Source: Solirubrobacterales bacterium (lineage in GTDB: Bacteria; Actinomycetota; Thermoleophilia; Solirubrobacterales; 70-9). Taken from it: DNA of 64,000 nucleotides. Location: NCBI GenBank assembly GCA_025936755.1, contig JAICSS010000002.1, forward strand, positions 81,845 to 145,844. Direction: 5' to 3'. Numbering within the stretch: position 1 is the first letter of the stretch; each line of letters opens with the position of its first letter. The translations under genes and the position numbers were made by a program. The notes beneath the pieces were generated by a model that was given only the letters and a program-made list of their open reading frames with translations, was not told where the DNA came from and ran no database searches. Positions 24,369-33,130 of the stretch are shown here, one piece after another.

Positions 24369-25082
24369 TCAGGCGCTGTGGGTCTGTCCCGGCTCCAGGG
24401 CCACGACCTGGGACGAGGTCCGGGACTCGACCTCGGACTTGAAGGCCTCGACGTCGATCTCGATCGCGGGAAAGGTGTTGTAGTGGATCGGGATCACGGT
24501 GCCGGCGCCGACGAGCTCGCAGGCGACGACGCCGTCGTGGCGGTCCATCGTGTAGTGGCCGCCGATCGGCAGCAGGGCGACGTCCACCGGGTTGCGTTCG
24601 GCGATCAGCTTCATGTCGCTGAACAGGCAGGTGTCGCCGGCGTGGTAGACGGTCACCCCGCCGATGTTGATCAGCAGGCCGGTGGCGGTCCCGATCGCGG
24701 TCCCGTGCTCGGCGCTGAACAGCGCCTCTTCGTGGCCGGGCAGGGTGCTGGTGTGCCAGGCGGGGACGAGCTTGACCCAGCCCCAGTCGAACTCGACCGT
24801 GCCGCCGAGGTTGGGGTCGCTGAGGGCCTCGACCCCACGGGCTTTCAGCCATTCCGCCAGCTCGACGATCGCGACGCAGTGGGCGCCGGTCCGCTTGGCG
24901 ACCGGGACGGCGTCGGCCATGTGGTCGGCGTGGCCGTGGGTGATCGCGATGTGGGTCGGCTCGACCTCCTCGGCGGTGGCCACCGCGACGGGGTTGTTGG
25001 GCTTCAGGAACGGGTCGACGAGGACCGTCGTCTCCCCCTCGCTCAACTCGAAGCAGGAATGCCCGTGGTACTTGATCTCCAT
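24369..25082 (-). CDS. metallo-beta-lactamase-fold hydrolase (UPF0173 type)
   Basis: A 237-residue protein whose start MEIKYHGHSCFELSEG and metal motif THGHADHMADA (His-x-His-x-Asp-His), later GDTCLFSDM and PIHYNTFP, match the UPF0173/YtkL-like hydrolases of the metallo-beta-lactamase superfamily. Two metal ions would be bound; the natural substrate of the group is unknown. The ATG overlaps the stop of the upstream 110-residue gene by one base (TGATG), so they are co-translated. Confidence 0.88.
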   Translation of the reverse strand: MEIKYHGHSCFELSEGETTVLVDPFLKPNNPVAVATAEEVEPTHIAITHGHADHMADAVPVAKRTGAHCVAIVELAEWLKARGVEALSDPNLGGTVEFDWGWVKLVPAWHTSTLPGHEEALFSAEHGTAIGTATGLLINIGGVTVYHAGDTCLFSDMKLIAERNPVDVALLPIGGHYTMDRHDGVVACELVGAGTVIPIHYNTFPAIEIDVEAFKSEVESRTSSQVVALEPGQTHSA

Positions 25083-25414
25083 CAGCTCTCGCCTCCCGGT
25101 CTACTGGGGTTGTCCAACTCTTCCTTCAGTGCCCAGCCGACGGCGACCCCAACCATCATCCCCATCCTCGCCTCCTCGGCCAGGAGGGCGCGGACGGCGG
25201 CGACCCGCTCCTCGGGGTCGGGCATCGTCGCGGCCTTGAGGGTCTCGTTTTCGTGCGGCTCGCCGAACCAGCCGCCCTCGGCCAGGGCCGCCGCCAGCAC
25301 CTTCTGCAGCTGCGGCGCCGCCCTGGCGACGATCCGCTCGGCCGCGGAGAACCGCTCCGGGTCGAGCAGCCGCTCGATCGCGGCCTCCAGCTCCCTCTCG
25401 TCGGGATCGGGCAC
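25082..25414 (-). CDS. conserved hypothetical protein, alpha-helical, 110 residues
   Basis: A soluble, charged protein without signal peptide. The N-terminal half is helical (DERELEAAIERLLDPERFSAAERIVARAAPQ); a second helical half ends in MMVGVAVGWALKEELDN, a short hydrophobic patch. I do not recognise a family. It is encoded directly before, and coupled to, the metallo-beta-lactamase-fold gene. Confidence 0.65.
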   Translation of the reverse strand: MPDPDERELEAAIERLLDPERFSAAERIVARAAPQLQKVLAAALAEGGWFGEPHENETLKAATMPDPEERVAAVRALLAEEARMGMMVGVAVGWALKEELDNPSRPGGES

Positions 25415-25463
25415 GAACGGAGCCTAGCCTGGAGCCGCTGGCCCTGCCAATCGCCTCCAGGTG

Positions 25464-26228
25464 CTATTCGCCGTGCTGGAAGGCGGTGGCCGCGAAGCCC
25501 GCCAGCGCCCCGATGATGCCTCCCGCCAGCCCGGCGACCCAGTCGGCGGTGGGGGCGAACAGCGGCAGGAGGATGATCGCGACCGCGCCGACGGCGACGC
25601 CGACGACGTCGAGGTCCTCGCCGATCTCCTCGCGCACCTCGGCGCGGCGGATCACGAACCAGGCGGCGAGGGCGCCCAGCGCCATCCCGTTGCCGCCGGA
25701 GATGAAGGTGACCGGGTCGGGGCTGGCGGCCGCGTCGGCGGCGATCATCCCCAGCGTCCCGCAGGCGATCAGCAGGATCGCCGTCCGCGCCGTCCCCAGC
25801 CGCCGCTCGACGCCGGTGCCGAAGATCGCCAGCGCCAGCCCGACGACGAAGAGGAAGCCGGTGTCGACGTAGGCGAAGGGGGCGGTGAGGTAGCGCCACC
25901 AGTCTTCCTGGAAGGGGATGACGAGGCCGCCGAAGTTGCCGATCGGGTCCCCGGTCGCCTTCTGCAGCACCAGCAGCACCGCCGAGACGAGGATCGCCGC
26001 GATCGTCGCGTAGGGGCGCTCGGCGGCGGCCTCGAAGCTCGCCCCGCCCAGGCGCGGCCGGCGGCGCCGGCGCTTGCGCGGCTCCCGCGCCTCCAGCCCG
26101 TCGCCGCGGCGCTCCAGCTTCGGCGCCCGCTTGCGCAGCCGGGCCCCGCAATAGGGGCACTCGGTTACGTAGGGACTGACCTCGCTGCCGCAGTTCTTGC
26201 AGATGACGCTGAGCTCAGTCTCGCTCAT
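25464..26228 (-). CDS. zinc-ribbon rhomboid-like protein lacking catalytic residues
   Basis: A 254-residue protein. An N-terminal zinc ribbon (CKNCGSEV...CPYCGARL; C10, C13, C24, C27) and a very basic linker precede six hydrophobic segments. The rhomboid loop motif WWRYLTAPFAYVD is present, but the GxSG serine site reads SGGNGMALGAL (Asn180) and the helix that should carry the catalytic His reads WVAGLAGGIIGALAG. It is therefore a rhomboid fold without protease chemistry, perhaps a chaperone or sequestering factor. It is divergent from the aldolase gene. Confidence 0.75.
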   Translation of the reverse strand: MSETELSVICKNCGSEVSPYVTECPYCGARLRKRAPKLERRGDGLEAREPRKRRRRRPRLGGASFEAAAERPYATIAAILVSAVLLVLQKATGDPIGNFGGLVIPFQEDWWRYLTAPFAYVDTGFLFVVGLALAIFGTGVERRLGTARTAILLIACGTLGMIAADAAASPDPVTFISGGNGMALGALAAWFVIRRAEVREEIGEDLDVVGVAVGAVAIILLPLFAPTADWVAGLAGGIIGALAGFAATAFQHGE

Positions 26229-26311
26229 CCTCCGAGGATACCCGCCGCCGTCGAGTTCCCAGTTGGAATGCGCGATACTGCCCAGGCAACCGACTTCTTG
26301 GAGGAATCGAC

Positions 26312-27232
26312 GTGGAGCTGAAGAGTCTGACCGAGCAGAAATCGCTGCTGGAGGTCCTGCCGCCCGGTAAACGGGCGCGCCTGCACCGCCTTCTGTTCGA
26401 GTTCGGCCCCGGCAACGGCACCCTGATGCTGCTGCCGATCGACCAGGGCATCGAGCACGGCCCGCGTGACTTCTTCCCCAACCCCGCCTCGAAGGACCCC
26501 GACTACCAGTTCCGCCTCGCCGCCGAGGGGGGCTACTCGGCCCTCGCCTGCCAGATCGGGATGGCCGAGAAGTACTACCCCGACTACGCCGGCCGGGTGC
26601 CGCTCATCCTCAAGGTCAACGGCAAGACCGACCTCCCCTCCTCCTCCAAGGCCTTCTCGAGCTGCAACGCCAGCGTCGAGGACGGCGTCCGCCTCGGCGC
26701 CGACGCGATCGGCTACACGCTCTACGTCGGCTCCCCGCGCCAGGACGAGGACCTCGCCCAGCTGCGCCGCGTGCGCGAGGAATGCGACCGCTTCGGGATG
26801 CCGCTCGTCGTCTGGTCCTACCCGCGCGGCGAAGCGGTCGAGGCCAAGGGCGGCCAGAACAGCTTCTACGCGATCGACTACGCGGCCCGGATGGCGATGG
26901 AGATGGGCGCCGACGTGGTCAAGCTCAACATGCCGAAGATCGACTCCTCCAAGGACAAGGACGCCCCCGCGCCTTACAACGAGATGGAAGTCGACCAGAC
27001 CGAGGCGATCCGCCAGTGCGTCGAGTCGGCGGGCCGGGCGCTCGTCGTCCTCTCCGGCGGCTCCAAGACCGACGACGAGACGGTCCTGCAGAACACCCGC
27101 GACGTGATGGGCGCCGGCGGCTCCGGCGTCATCTTCGGCCGCAACGTCTGGCAGCGCGAGTGGAACGAGGCGCTGGCGATCATCGAGCAGATCAAGGAGA
27201 CGCTTCTCTCCAACGTGCGCAGAACTCCGTAA
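26312..27232 (+). CDS. fructose-bisphosphate aldolase, class I (DhnA/FbaB type)
   Basis: A 306-residue glycolytic/gluconeogenic aldolase using a Schiff-base Lys. Family marks: LLPIDQGIEHGPRDFF, DAIGYTLYVGSPRQDEDL, WSYPRGEAV, GADVVKLNMPK with the likely Schiff-base Lys in VVKLN, and LSGGSKTDDE plus GVIFGRNVWQRE for phosphate binding. GTG at 26312 has a good ribosome site (GGAGGAA). It is followed by a terminator, so it is a single-gene unit. Confidence 0.92.
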   Translation: MELKSLTEQKSLLEVLPPGKRARLHRLLFEFGPGNGTLMLLPIDQGIEHGPRDFFPNPASKDPDYQFRLAAEGGYSALACQIGMAEKYYPDYAGRVPLILKVNGKTDLPSSSKAFSSCNASVEDGVRLGADAIGYTLYVGSPRQDEDLAQLRRVREECDRFGMPLVVWSYPRGEAVEAKGGQNSFYAIDYAARMAMEMGADVVKLNMPKIDSSKDKDAPAPYNEMEVDQTEAIRQCVESAGRALVVLSGGSKTDDETVLQNTRDVMGAGGSGVIFGRNVWQREWNEALAIIEQIKETLLSNVRRTP

Positions 27233-27260
27233 GCGCCGTCCCTCGCAGGGGGAGAGCCTG

Positions 27261-27295
27261 GGCCCGCCCGCGCTTAGGTGCAGGTGGGCCTTTTT
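27261..27295 (+). terminator. rho-independent terminator after the aldolase gene
   Basis: GGCCCGCC (27261-27268) pairs with GGTGGGCC (27283-27290), one G-U pair, followed by TTTTT at 27291-27295. It lies 28 bp past the aldolase stop codon. Confidence 0.8.
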
Positions 27296-27325
27296 CGTGG
27301 GCAGAAGAGCAATTGGGGCAGCTGC

Positions 27326-27796
27326 GTGCTCTTGCTGCTGGCCGCGCTGGTGCTGCTGCGGCCGTGGGAGGAGCTGGGGCGGGACGAGGAACCGGTGAGC
27401 GCCTGGGCCTACGTGACGCGGGCGGTCGACGGAGACACGATCGAAGTGCGCCTGGACGGCGCCGCCGAGGACGTCCGCTACATCGGCGTCGACACCCCCG
27501 AGACGGTGAAGCCGGACACGCCGGTCCAGTGCTTCGGGCCGCAGGCCTCGAGCTTCAACCACCGCCTGATCGAGGGCAAGCGGGTGCGCCTGGTCTTCGG
27601 GGTCGAGCGCCGCGACGTCTACGGCCGCCTGCTCGCCTACGTCTACCTCGACGGCCGCTTCGTCAACGCCGAGCTGGTCCGGCGAGGGCTGGCGCGGACG
27701 CTGACGATCCCTCCCAACGATCGCTTCGCGGGGCGGCTGAAGCGGCTCGAGATGGCCGCCGCGCGAGCCGGCCGCGGCCTCTGGGGCGCCTGCTGA
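27326..27796 (+). CDS. thermonuclease-like exported nuclease (SNase family)
   Basis: About 156 residues with an N-terminal hydrophobic segment (LLLLAALVLLRPW) and a staphylococcal-nuclease domain: VTRAVDGDTIEVRL, VRYIGVDTPET with the catalytic Asp/Glu set, RLVFGVERRDVYGRLLAYVYL with both active-site Arg positions, and LVRRGLARTL. It should be anchored outside the membrane and degrade DNA or RNA with Ca2+. The frame is open from GTG 27278, but that and GTG 27284 lie inside the preceding terminator hairpin, so the GTG at 27326 is preferred. Confidence 0.85.
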   Translation: MLLLLAALVLLRPWEELGRDEEPVSAWAYVTRAVDGDTIEVRLDGAAEDVRYIGVDTPETVKPDTPVQCFGPQASSFNHRLIEGKRVRLVFGVERRDVYGRLLAYVYLDGRFVNAELVRRGLARTLTIPPNDRFAGRLKRLEMAAARAGRGLWGAC

Positions 27797-27866
27797 AGTG
27801 TGAGCGGACTGTGAGGCGTGCAAGATCTTTTGCTACGGTGCCGCCTGGCCCCCGGGCCCCTTCCTT

Positions 27867-28103
27867 ATGAGAATGCGACAGAGCATCTCCCAGTTCGAGA
27901 CGGCGTTCGAGCAGGAGACCTACCTCGAGCGCCGCCGGCGCGAGCAGCTTCGCCGCCGGGCGGCGAACCGCTCGCGGGCGCGGAAAATCAACCGCGTCGA
28001 GCAGGAGGGGAAGGTCCGCTTCAGCGTCCTCGCCGTCTGCCTCACCGTCACCGTCGTCGTCGTCGTCGTGATGTTCGAGGCGCTCGCCTTCCTGATGGCC
28101 TAG
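27867..28103 (+). CDS. small basic single-span membrane protein, 78 residues
   Basis: The first 50 residues are highly charged and basic (LERRRREQLRRRAANRSRARK), then one membrane helix (FSVLAVCLTVTVVVVVVMFEALAFL). By the positive-inside rule the basic part should be cytoplasmic. No family recognised. It is followed 53 bp later by the charged DNA-binding-like protein gene on the same strand. Confidence 0.65.
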   Translation: MRMRQSISQFETAFEQETYLERRRREQLRRRAANRSRARKINRVEQEGKVRFSVLAVCLTVTVVVVVVMFEALAFLMA

Positions 28104-28156
28104 CCCCACCCGTCTCCCCGCCTCCGAATGCCCTCCTCCAATAGACTCGCGCGCCG

Positions 28157-28750
28157 ATGGCTCGACGCTCGCTGAAGCCGCAGCTGAACCAGATCCGCGC
28201 CTGGGTGCAACAGGGGCGGACCGACGCCTGGATCGCCCACCAGCTGGAGATCAGCGCCGGCGAACTGCGCGAGTTCCGCAAGCAGTACGACCTTTCGGCC
28301 GACGACGAGAACGCCGGCGCCAGCGAAATCGACCTTCGCGACGAGATCGAAGCGGAGATCGAAGCCGCGACCGAGGCCGAGGAAGCGGAAAAGGCCGAGC
28401 AGGAGCCCGAGGACGAGGGTGAAGGCGAGAGCGACGAGGACGAGGAGCGCGAGGAGCGAGCCGAGGGCGGCAGCGGCGCCAGCCGTCGCCGCCGCCGCCG
28501 CCGCGGGCGCCGCGGCGGGCGCCGCCGCAAAGAGCTGGAGGCGACCTTCGACCACGGCGAGAACGACGGCTACGGCCTCTGGCTCGACGCCGCCGTCAAG
28601 GACAACCCCGTCTACGCCGAGCACTGGGCCGGCAAGCGCGACGTCACCGTCCGCATCGACGCCGACCAGATCGTGATCCGCCGGGCCGGCGAGCCGCAGG
28701 AGTCGAACGGCTCCGAAAGTTCGTCCGAGCCCGACGACTCAGACGAGTAG
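28157..28750 (+). CDS. hypothetical protein with helix-turn-helix-like N terminus and disordered acidic/Arg-rich middle
   Basis: A 197-residue protein in three parts. Residues 1-45 (LNQIRAWVQQGRTDAWIAHQLEISAGELREFRKQY) look like a small helix-turn-helix. Residues 48-125 are a disordered acidic run switching to poly-Arg/Gly ([16 protein letters not shown]). Residues 127-175 form a compact domain (EATFDHGENDGYGLWLDAA, then DVTVRIDADQIVIRR). The Arg/Gly run suggests nucleic-acid contact. Function unknown; ends directly before the convergent gene at 28751. Confidence 0.7.
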   Translation: MARRSLKPQLNQIRAWVQQGRTDAWIAHQLEISAGELREFRKQYDLSADDENAGASEIDLRDEIEAEIEAATEAEEAEKAEQEPEDEGEGESDEDEEREERAEGGSGASRRRRRRRGRRGGRRRKELEATFDHGENDGYGLWLDAAVKDNPVYAEHWAGKRDVTVRIDADQIVIRRAGEPQESNGSESSSEPDDSDE

Positions 28751-29074
28751 CTAGACCGGCAGCTGGCGGCCGCCGGCGAAGTCAGTCGCTCCGCGCAGGT
28801 AGAGCCAGAAGGCGGCGTCCGTCAGGGACTGCGCTTCGCCCTCGATCGCCGGCGCGACGTCGAACGCCACCTGCTGGGCCCAGTCGGTGCCCTGGCCGTA
28901 GAGGTCGGCGAGATCGGCGGCGGCGAAGGTCGGGCCGATCCGGCGCCGCAGCTCCTCCCGGATCGCATCGACCACGCGGTCGGCCAGGCGCCGCTCGCGC
29001 GGGCCCTCGATCTCGCGGTAGGCGCGAAAGCCGCTCTCCCATTCGAAGAAGGCGTTTTCGACCGGGTACGCCAT
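28751..29074 (-). CDS. conserved hypothetical protein, 107 residues
   Basis: A soluble, mostly helical protein starting MAYPVENAFFEWESGFRAY with aromatic residues clustered at the N terminus and a C-terminal WLYLRGATDFAGGRQLPV. Conservation is suggested only by good codon use and coding across its whole length. No family recognised. It lies between a convergent gene (adjacent stops) and the GT-C-like gene upstream on the same strand. Confidence 0.65.
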   Translation of the reverse strand: MAYPVENAFFEWESGFRAYREIEGPRERRLADRVVDAIREELRRRIGPTFAAADLADLYGQGTDWAQQVAFDVAPAIEGEAQSLTDAAFWLYLRGATDFAGGRQLPV

Positions 29075-29107
29075 CGGCCGAGATTACCCTGCGCCCCTCG
29101 CCGGCGG

Positions 29108-31339
29108 TCAGGCCGCCGGCGTCTGCGGCACTTCCCGCAGCGGCGAGTTGGCGGGGCCGCAGGCTTCCGGATCGAGGTCCCCACGGACCTCCCAGACGGT
29201 GACCGGACCGCTGCGCAGGATCGGCCGCACCGCCTTCTCCCCCCGTAGCCAGCGCGCCTCCGGCGAGGCGATCGGATCCCCCGGGTGGAGGAAGTCGAGG
29301 AAGGGAGCCGTCACCAGGTAGTCGAGGTCGGCCGCGTTGACGGCGGCGCGGAAGGCGGCGCAGGTGGGGAGCGCGTCGAAGGCCCCGTGCGGCCCGTCTT
29401 CGCCGAGGTAGCGGACGCGGTTGCTGAGGTCGGTCCCGTAGAAGCCATAGCCGGCGAAGCCGGCGGTGGTGCCGGCGAGGCCGATCCGGGCGTCCTCGAC
29501 CCCGCGCGCCCAGCGGTAGGCGTCGTCGAGGTGCATGCCGGGGATTCGTTCCCCGGCGCTGCCCTCGTTGGCGAAGCGGTGCTCGAGGTAGTGGCGCTGG
29601 AGCGGGTAGCCGATCGCGACCAGGCAGACGAGGAGTGCGGCGGCGGCCAGAGGAGCGGCGCCTGGGCCGCGGTTGCGGTCGCGCAGGTGGAGCAGCAGCG
29701 CCGGCGCCAGGACGAGGAGGACGACGAGGACGAAGGCGAAGACGCGGCCTTTGTCGTGGAGGGCGTCGTCGGGCCGGTTGGTGACGAGGAAGACGAGCAC
29801 CAGCGCCCCTGCGAGCCCCCACTGCCGCCGCGGCCCGTCGAGCCAGCGGTCGAGCGGCAGCAGGACGATCCCGGCGAGCAGGGCGGGGATCACGTAGCGG
29901 ATGTTGATCCCGAAGCCGACCGGTTCGCCCTCGGCCCCGGCGGCGCCGAGCGGCGTGAAGAGGTAGGCGAGGGCGCCGAAGAGGGCGACGGCGCCGACCC
30001 AGCGGACGATTCCGTCGCGGCCGCGGAGAAGGGCGAGGAGCGCCGCCGCGAGGGCGCCGAAGACGACCAGCGGCCAGAGCGTCCCGAAGGCCTCGTGCAG
30101 GCCCGGCCCGAAGTACGCCCGCCAGACGCCGGTGTCGGTCGCGTAGTGGACGATGCTGAAGTCCGGCCGCCCTTCCTGCAGCCGCTCGGGATGCGGCAGG
30201 GAGATCGGCCCCAGCTTCTCCACCTCCGGGATCGGATTCCCCGCGACCACCAGGTTCCGCAGGTACCAGAACGCCCCGCCCGCCAGAGCCGCTCCGATCC
30301 ACCACCCCGCCGAGGCCCACCGCCGCCCCTGCGGCGCCAGCGCCACCACGGCCACCGTCAGCGCCCCCGCCATCGCCAGCCCCGTAACCCGCGTCCCCGC
30401 CGCCAGCCCGGCCCCCAGCCCGGCAGCCGCCAGCGCCCACCGGTCCCACCCAGGGTGTGGTTGAGCTTTGGCGTGTATAGCGCGCCGAAGCTCAACCACA
30501 CCCCGGGATGAGTGGGCCTCGACGAGGATCGCGATCGAGGCCAGCAGCAGCGCCGCGGCCATCAGGTCGTTCTTGGCGGCTCCCGGATCGCGCACCACCA
30601 GCGTGTGGCACTCGAGCAGGATCGCGGCGGCGATCACGGTCACCGCTCCGCGGCCGTAGGGGCGACCGACGCAATACGCGGCTAAAAACGCCACTCCCAG
30701 CCATCCAAAGTTCAAGAACAGACTCAGCGTGTCCCGCCCCGTCAGCAGGATCCCCACCGCGTGCAGCAACTCCGAGTTCTGCGGATAGAACCAATTCGTG
30801 AAGACCGTCTCCACGTGATGCATCCCGACGACGCTGTGCGTCTGCACCATGTCGACAGCGAACGGCAGGTGGTACCAGAGGCTGTCGAAGTTGAAGATGC
30901 CTCTGTCCCAGGCGTGTTGCGCGGTGACCCCCCAACTGAATACGGTCGCTGAGACCACCAGCAGCATTACGAGCCAGAGCCAAGGCGCTCCTCCCGCGGG
31001 TGGCACGGTAGGGGGGACCATCCCTGAGGAAGCTTTAGCTACCGGAAGGGATGGGGGATCCCCTGCCGTGACAGGACCCGCGGGCCAGAACGCAACCGTC
31101 CCTGCAACCAAAAGCGACGCCCCGATCAGCGCCCCGGCATAGAACAACCCAAACGTCCCGAGGATCTCGGACAACCAGATGACCAGCGCCACCCCGACGA
31201 TCGCCTCGACCAACCGCGCCGGCGCCCCCTGCCACCCCGGCAGCAACCGCCCCCGCAGCCGATATGCGCTGAACCCGACCGGCACGACCACAAGGGCCAG
31301 CTGGGCGACTCCCAGGAGGTAGCCGCCGAGGTCAACCAT
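29108..31339 (-). CDS. large polytopic membrane protein, GT-C glycosyltransferase-like
   Basis: A 743-residue protein with about 12-14 membrane helices and a soluble C-terminal region (about 610-735). The first large loop contains WDRGIFNFDSLWYHLPFAVDM, where acidic residues sit at the place of the GT-C catalytic motif, followed by NWFYPQNSELLHAVGILLTG. Such proteins transfer sugars or mannose from lipid carriers on the outer membrane face. The match is by topology and loop pattern only. Residues near 275-295 (SSRGVVELRRAIHAKAQPHPG) are encoded by a long hairpin element that looks inserted. Confidence 0.7.
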   Translation of the reverse strand: MVDLGGYLLGVAQLALVVVPVGFSAYRLRGRLLPGWQGAPARLVEAIVGVALVIWLSEILGTFGLFYAGALIGASLLVAGTVAFWPAGPVTAGDPPSLPVAKASSGMVPPTVPPAGGAPWLWLVMLLVVSATVFSWGVTAQHAWDRGIFNFDSLWYHLPFAVDMVQTHSVVGMHHVETVFTNWFYPQNSELLHAVGILLTGRDTLSLFLNFGWLGVAFLAAYCVGRPYGRGAVTVIAAAILLECHTLVVRDPGAAKNDLMAAALLLASIAILVEAHSSRGVVELRRAIHAKAQPHPGWDRWALAAAGLGAGLAAGTRVTGLAMAGALTVAVVALAPQGRRWASAGWWIGAALAGGAFWYLRNLVVAGNPIPEVEKLGPISLPHPERLQEGRPDFSIVHYATDTGVWRAYFGPGLHEAFGTLWPLVVFGALAAALLALLRGRDGIVRWVGAVALFGALAYLFTPLGAAGAEGEPVGFGINIRYVIPALLAGIVLLPLDRWLDGPRRQWGLAGALVLVFLVTNRPDDALHDKGRVFAFVLVVLLVLAPALLLHLRDRNRGPGAAPLAAAALLVCLVAIGYPLQRHYLEHRFANEGSAGERIPGMHLDDAYRWARGVEDARIGLAGTTAGFAGYGFYGTDLSNRVRYLGEDGPHGAFDALPTCAAFRAAVNAADLDYLVTAPFLDFLHPGDPIASPEARWLRGEKAVRPILRSGPVTVWEVRGDLDPEACGPANSPLREVPQTPAA
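30453..30503 (-). repeat. 51-bp near-perfect hairpin inside a coding sequence
   Basis: A 16-bp perfect inverted repeat (GGGTGTGGTTGAGCTT / AAGCTCAACCACACCC) extends inward through G-U and G-C pairs to about 23 pairs around the loop TATAG. Length is 17 codons exactly (51 bp), so it keeps the frame. On the - strand its inner part resembles the hairpins at 41544-41568 and 62686-62711. Confidence 0.8.
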
Positions 31340-31360
31340 GGATGGCTCCCGACCGGAGCG

Positions 31361-31735
31361 TCAGCCGCCGAGGTTGCCGTGGATGACCACCGGCGTCTCG
31401 CCTTCGGCGACCATGCCCTGGGCGCGCGCTTCGTGGTCGACGACGAGCGGGTCGTCGGCGGACTGGATCCGGTTGTGGAGGCGCCGGTTCTCCTTCAGCA
31501 GTTCGTGCAGCTCCGCTTTGGCGGCCGTCGTCCCGGTGTAGGTCTTGACGAACTCGATCGAGGGGCCCAGGTAGGAGTAGAGGACCGCGACGAGGACGAG
31601 GGTGAGGGCGACGCGGCCGACGCGGTCCCACTTGATCCTGCTGCCCCCCCGGCGCGCCGCGGGGCGGGTTTTGCGGGCGGCGGGGCGGCGGCGGGTAGCC
31701 GAGCGGGAACGGCTCGCCTGCGCACGCGTTGCCAT
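31361..31735 (-). CDS. septum formation initiator, DivIC/FtsB family
   Basis: A 124-residue bitopic protein: a basic cytoplasmic tail, one membrane helix (RVALTLVLVAVLYSYLG), then a coiled coil (TAAKAELHELLKENRRLHNRIQSADDP) with the conserved DHEARAQGMVAEGETPVV end of the DivIC/FtsB family. With FtsL and FtsQ partners it links to the divisome. It follows eno on the same strand, the usual actinobacterial order. Confidence 0.88.
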   Translation of the reverse strand: MATRAQASRSRSATRRRPAARKTRPAARRGGSRIKWDRVGRVALTLVLVAVLYSYLGPSIEFVKTYTGTTAAKAELHELLKENRRLHNRIQSADDPLVVDHEARAQGMVAEGETPVVIHGNLGG

Positions 31736-31783
31736 ACCCGGAGCTACGCGACCGGGCCCCGCTTTCCTGCATCGAGGGCCGAA

Positions 31784-33091
<1,308 letters not shown>

Positions 33092-33130
33092 CTATTCAGC
33101 GGCGGCGGCGGCTTGCCGCGCCATGGCTCC

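Noticed and set aside
28440..28530. Simple-sequence expansion (Arg/Gly codons) as a recombination hotspot
   Set aside because: The CGC/CGG run encodes an Arg-rich linker with mixed codons and is common in high-G+C disordered regions.
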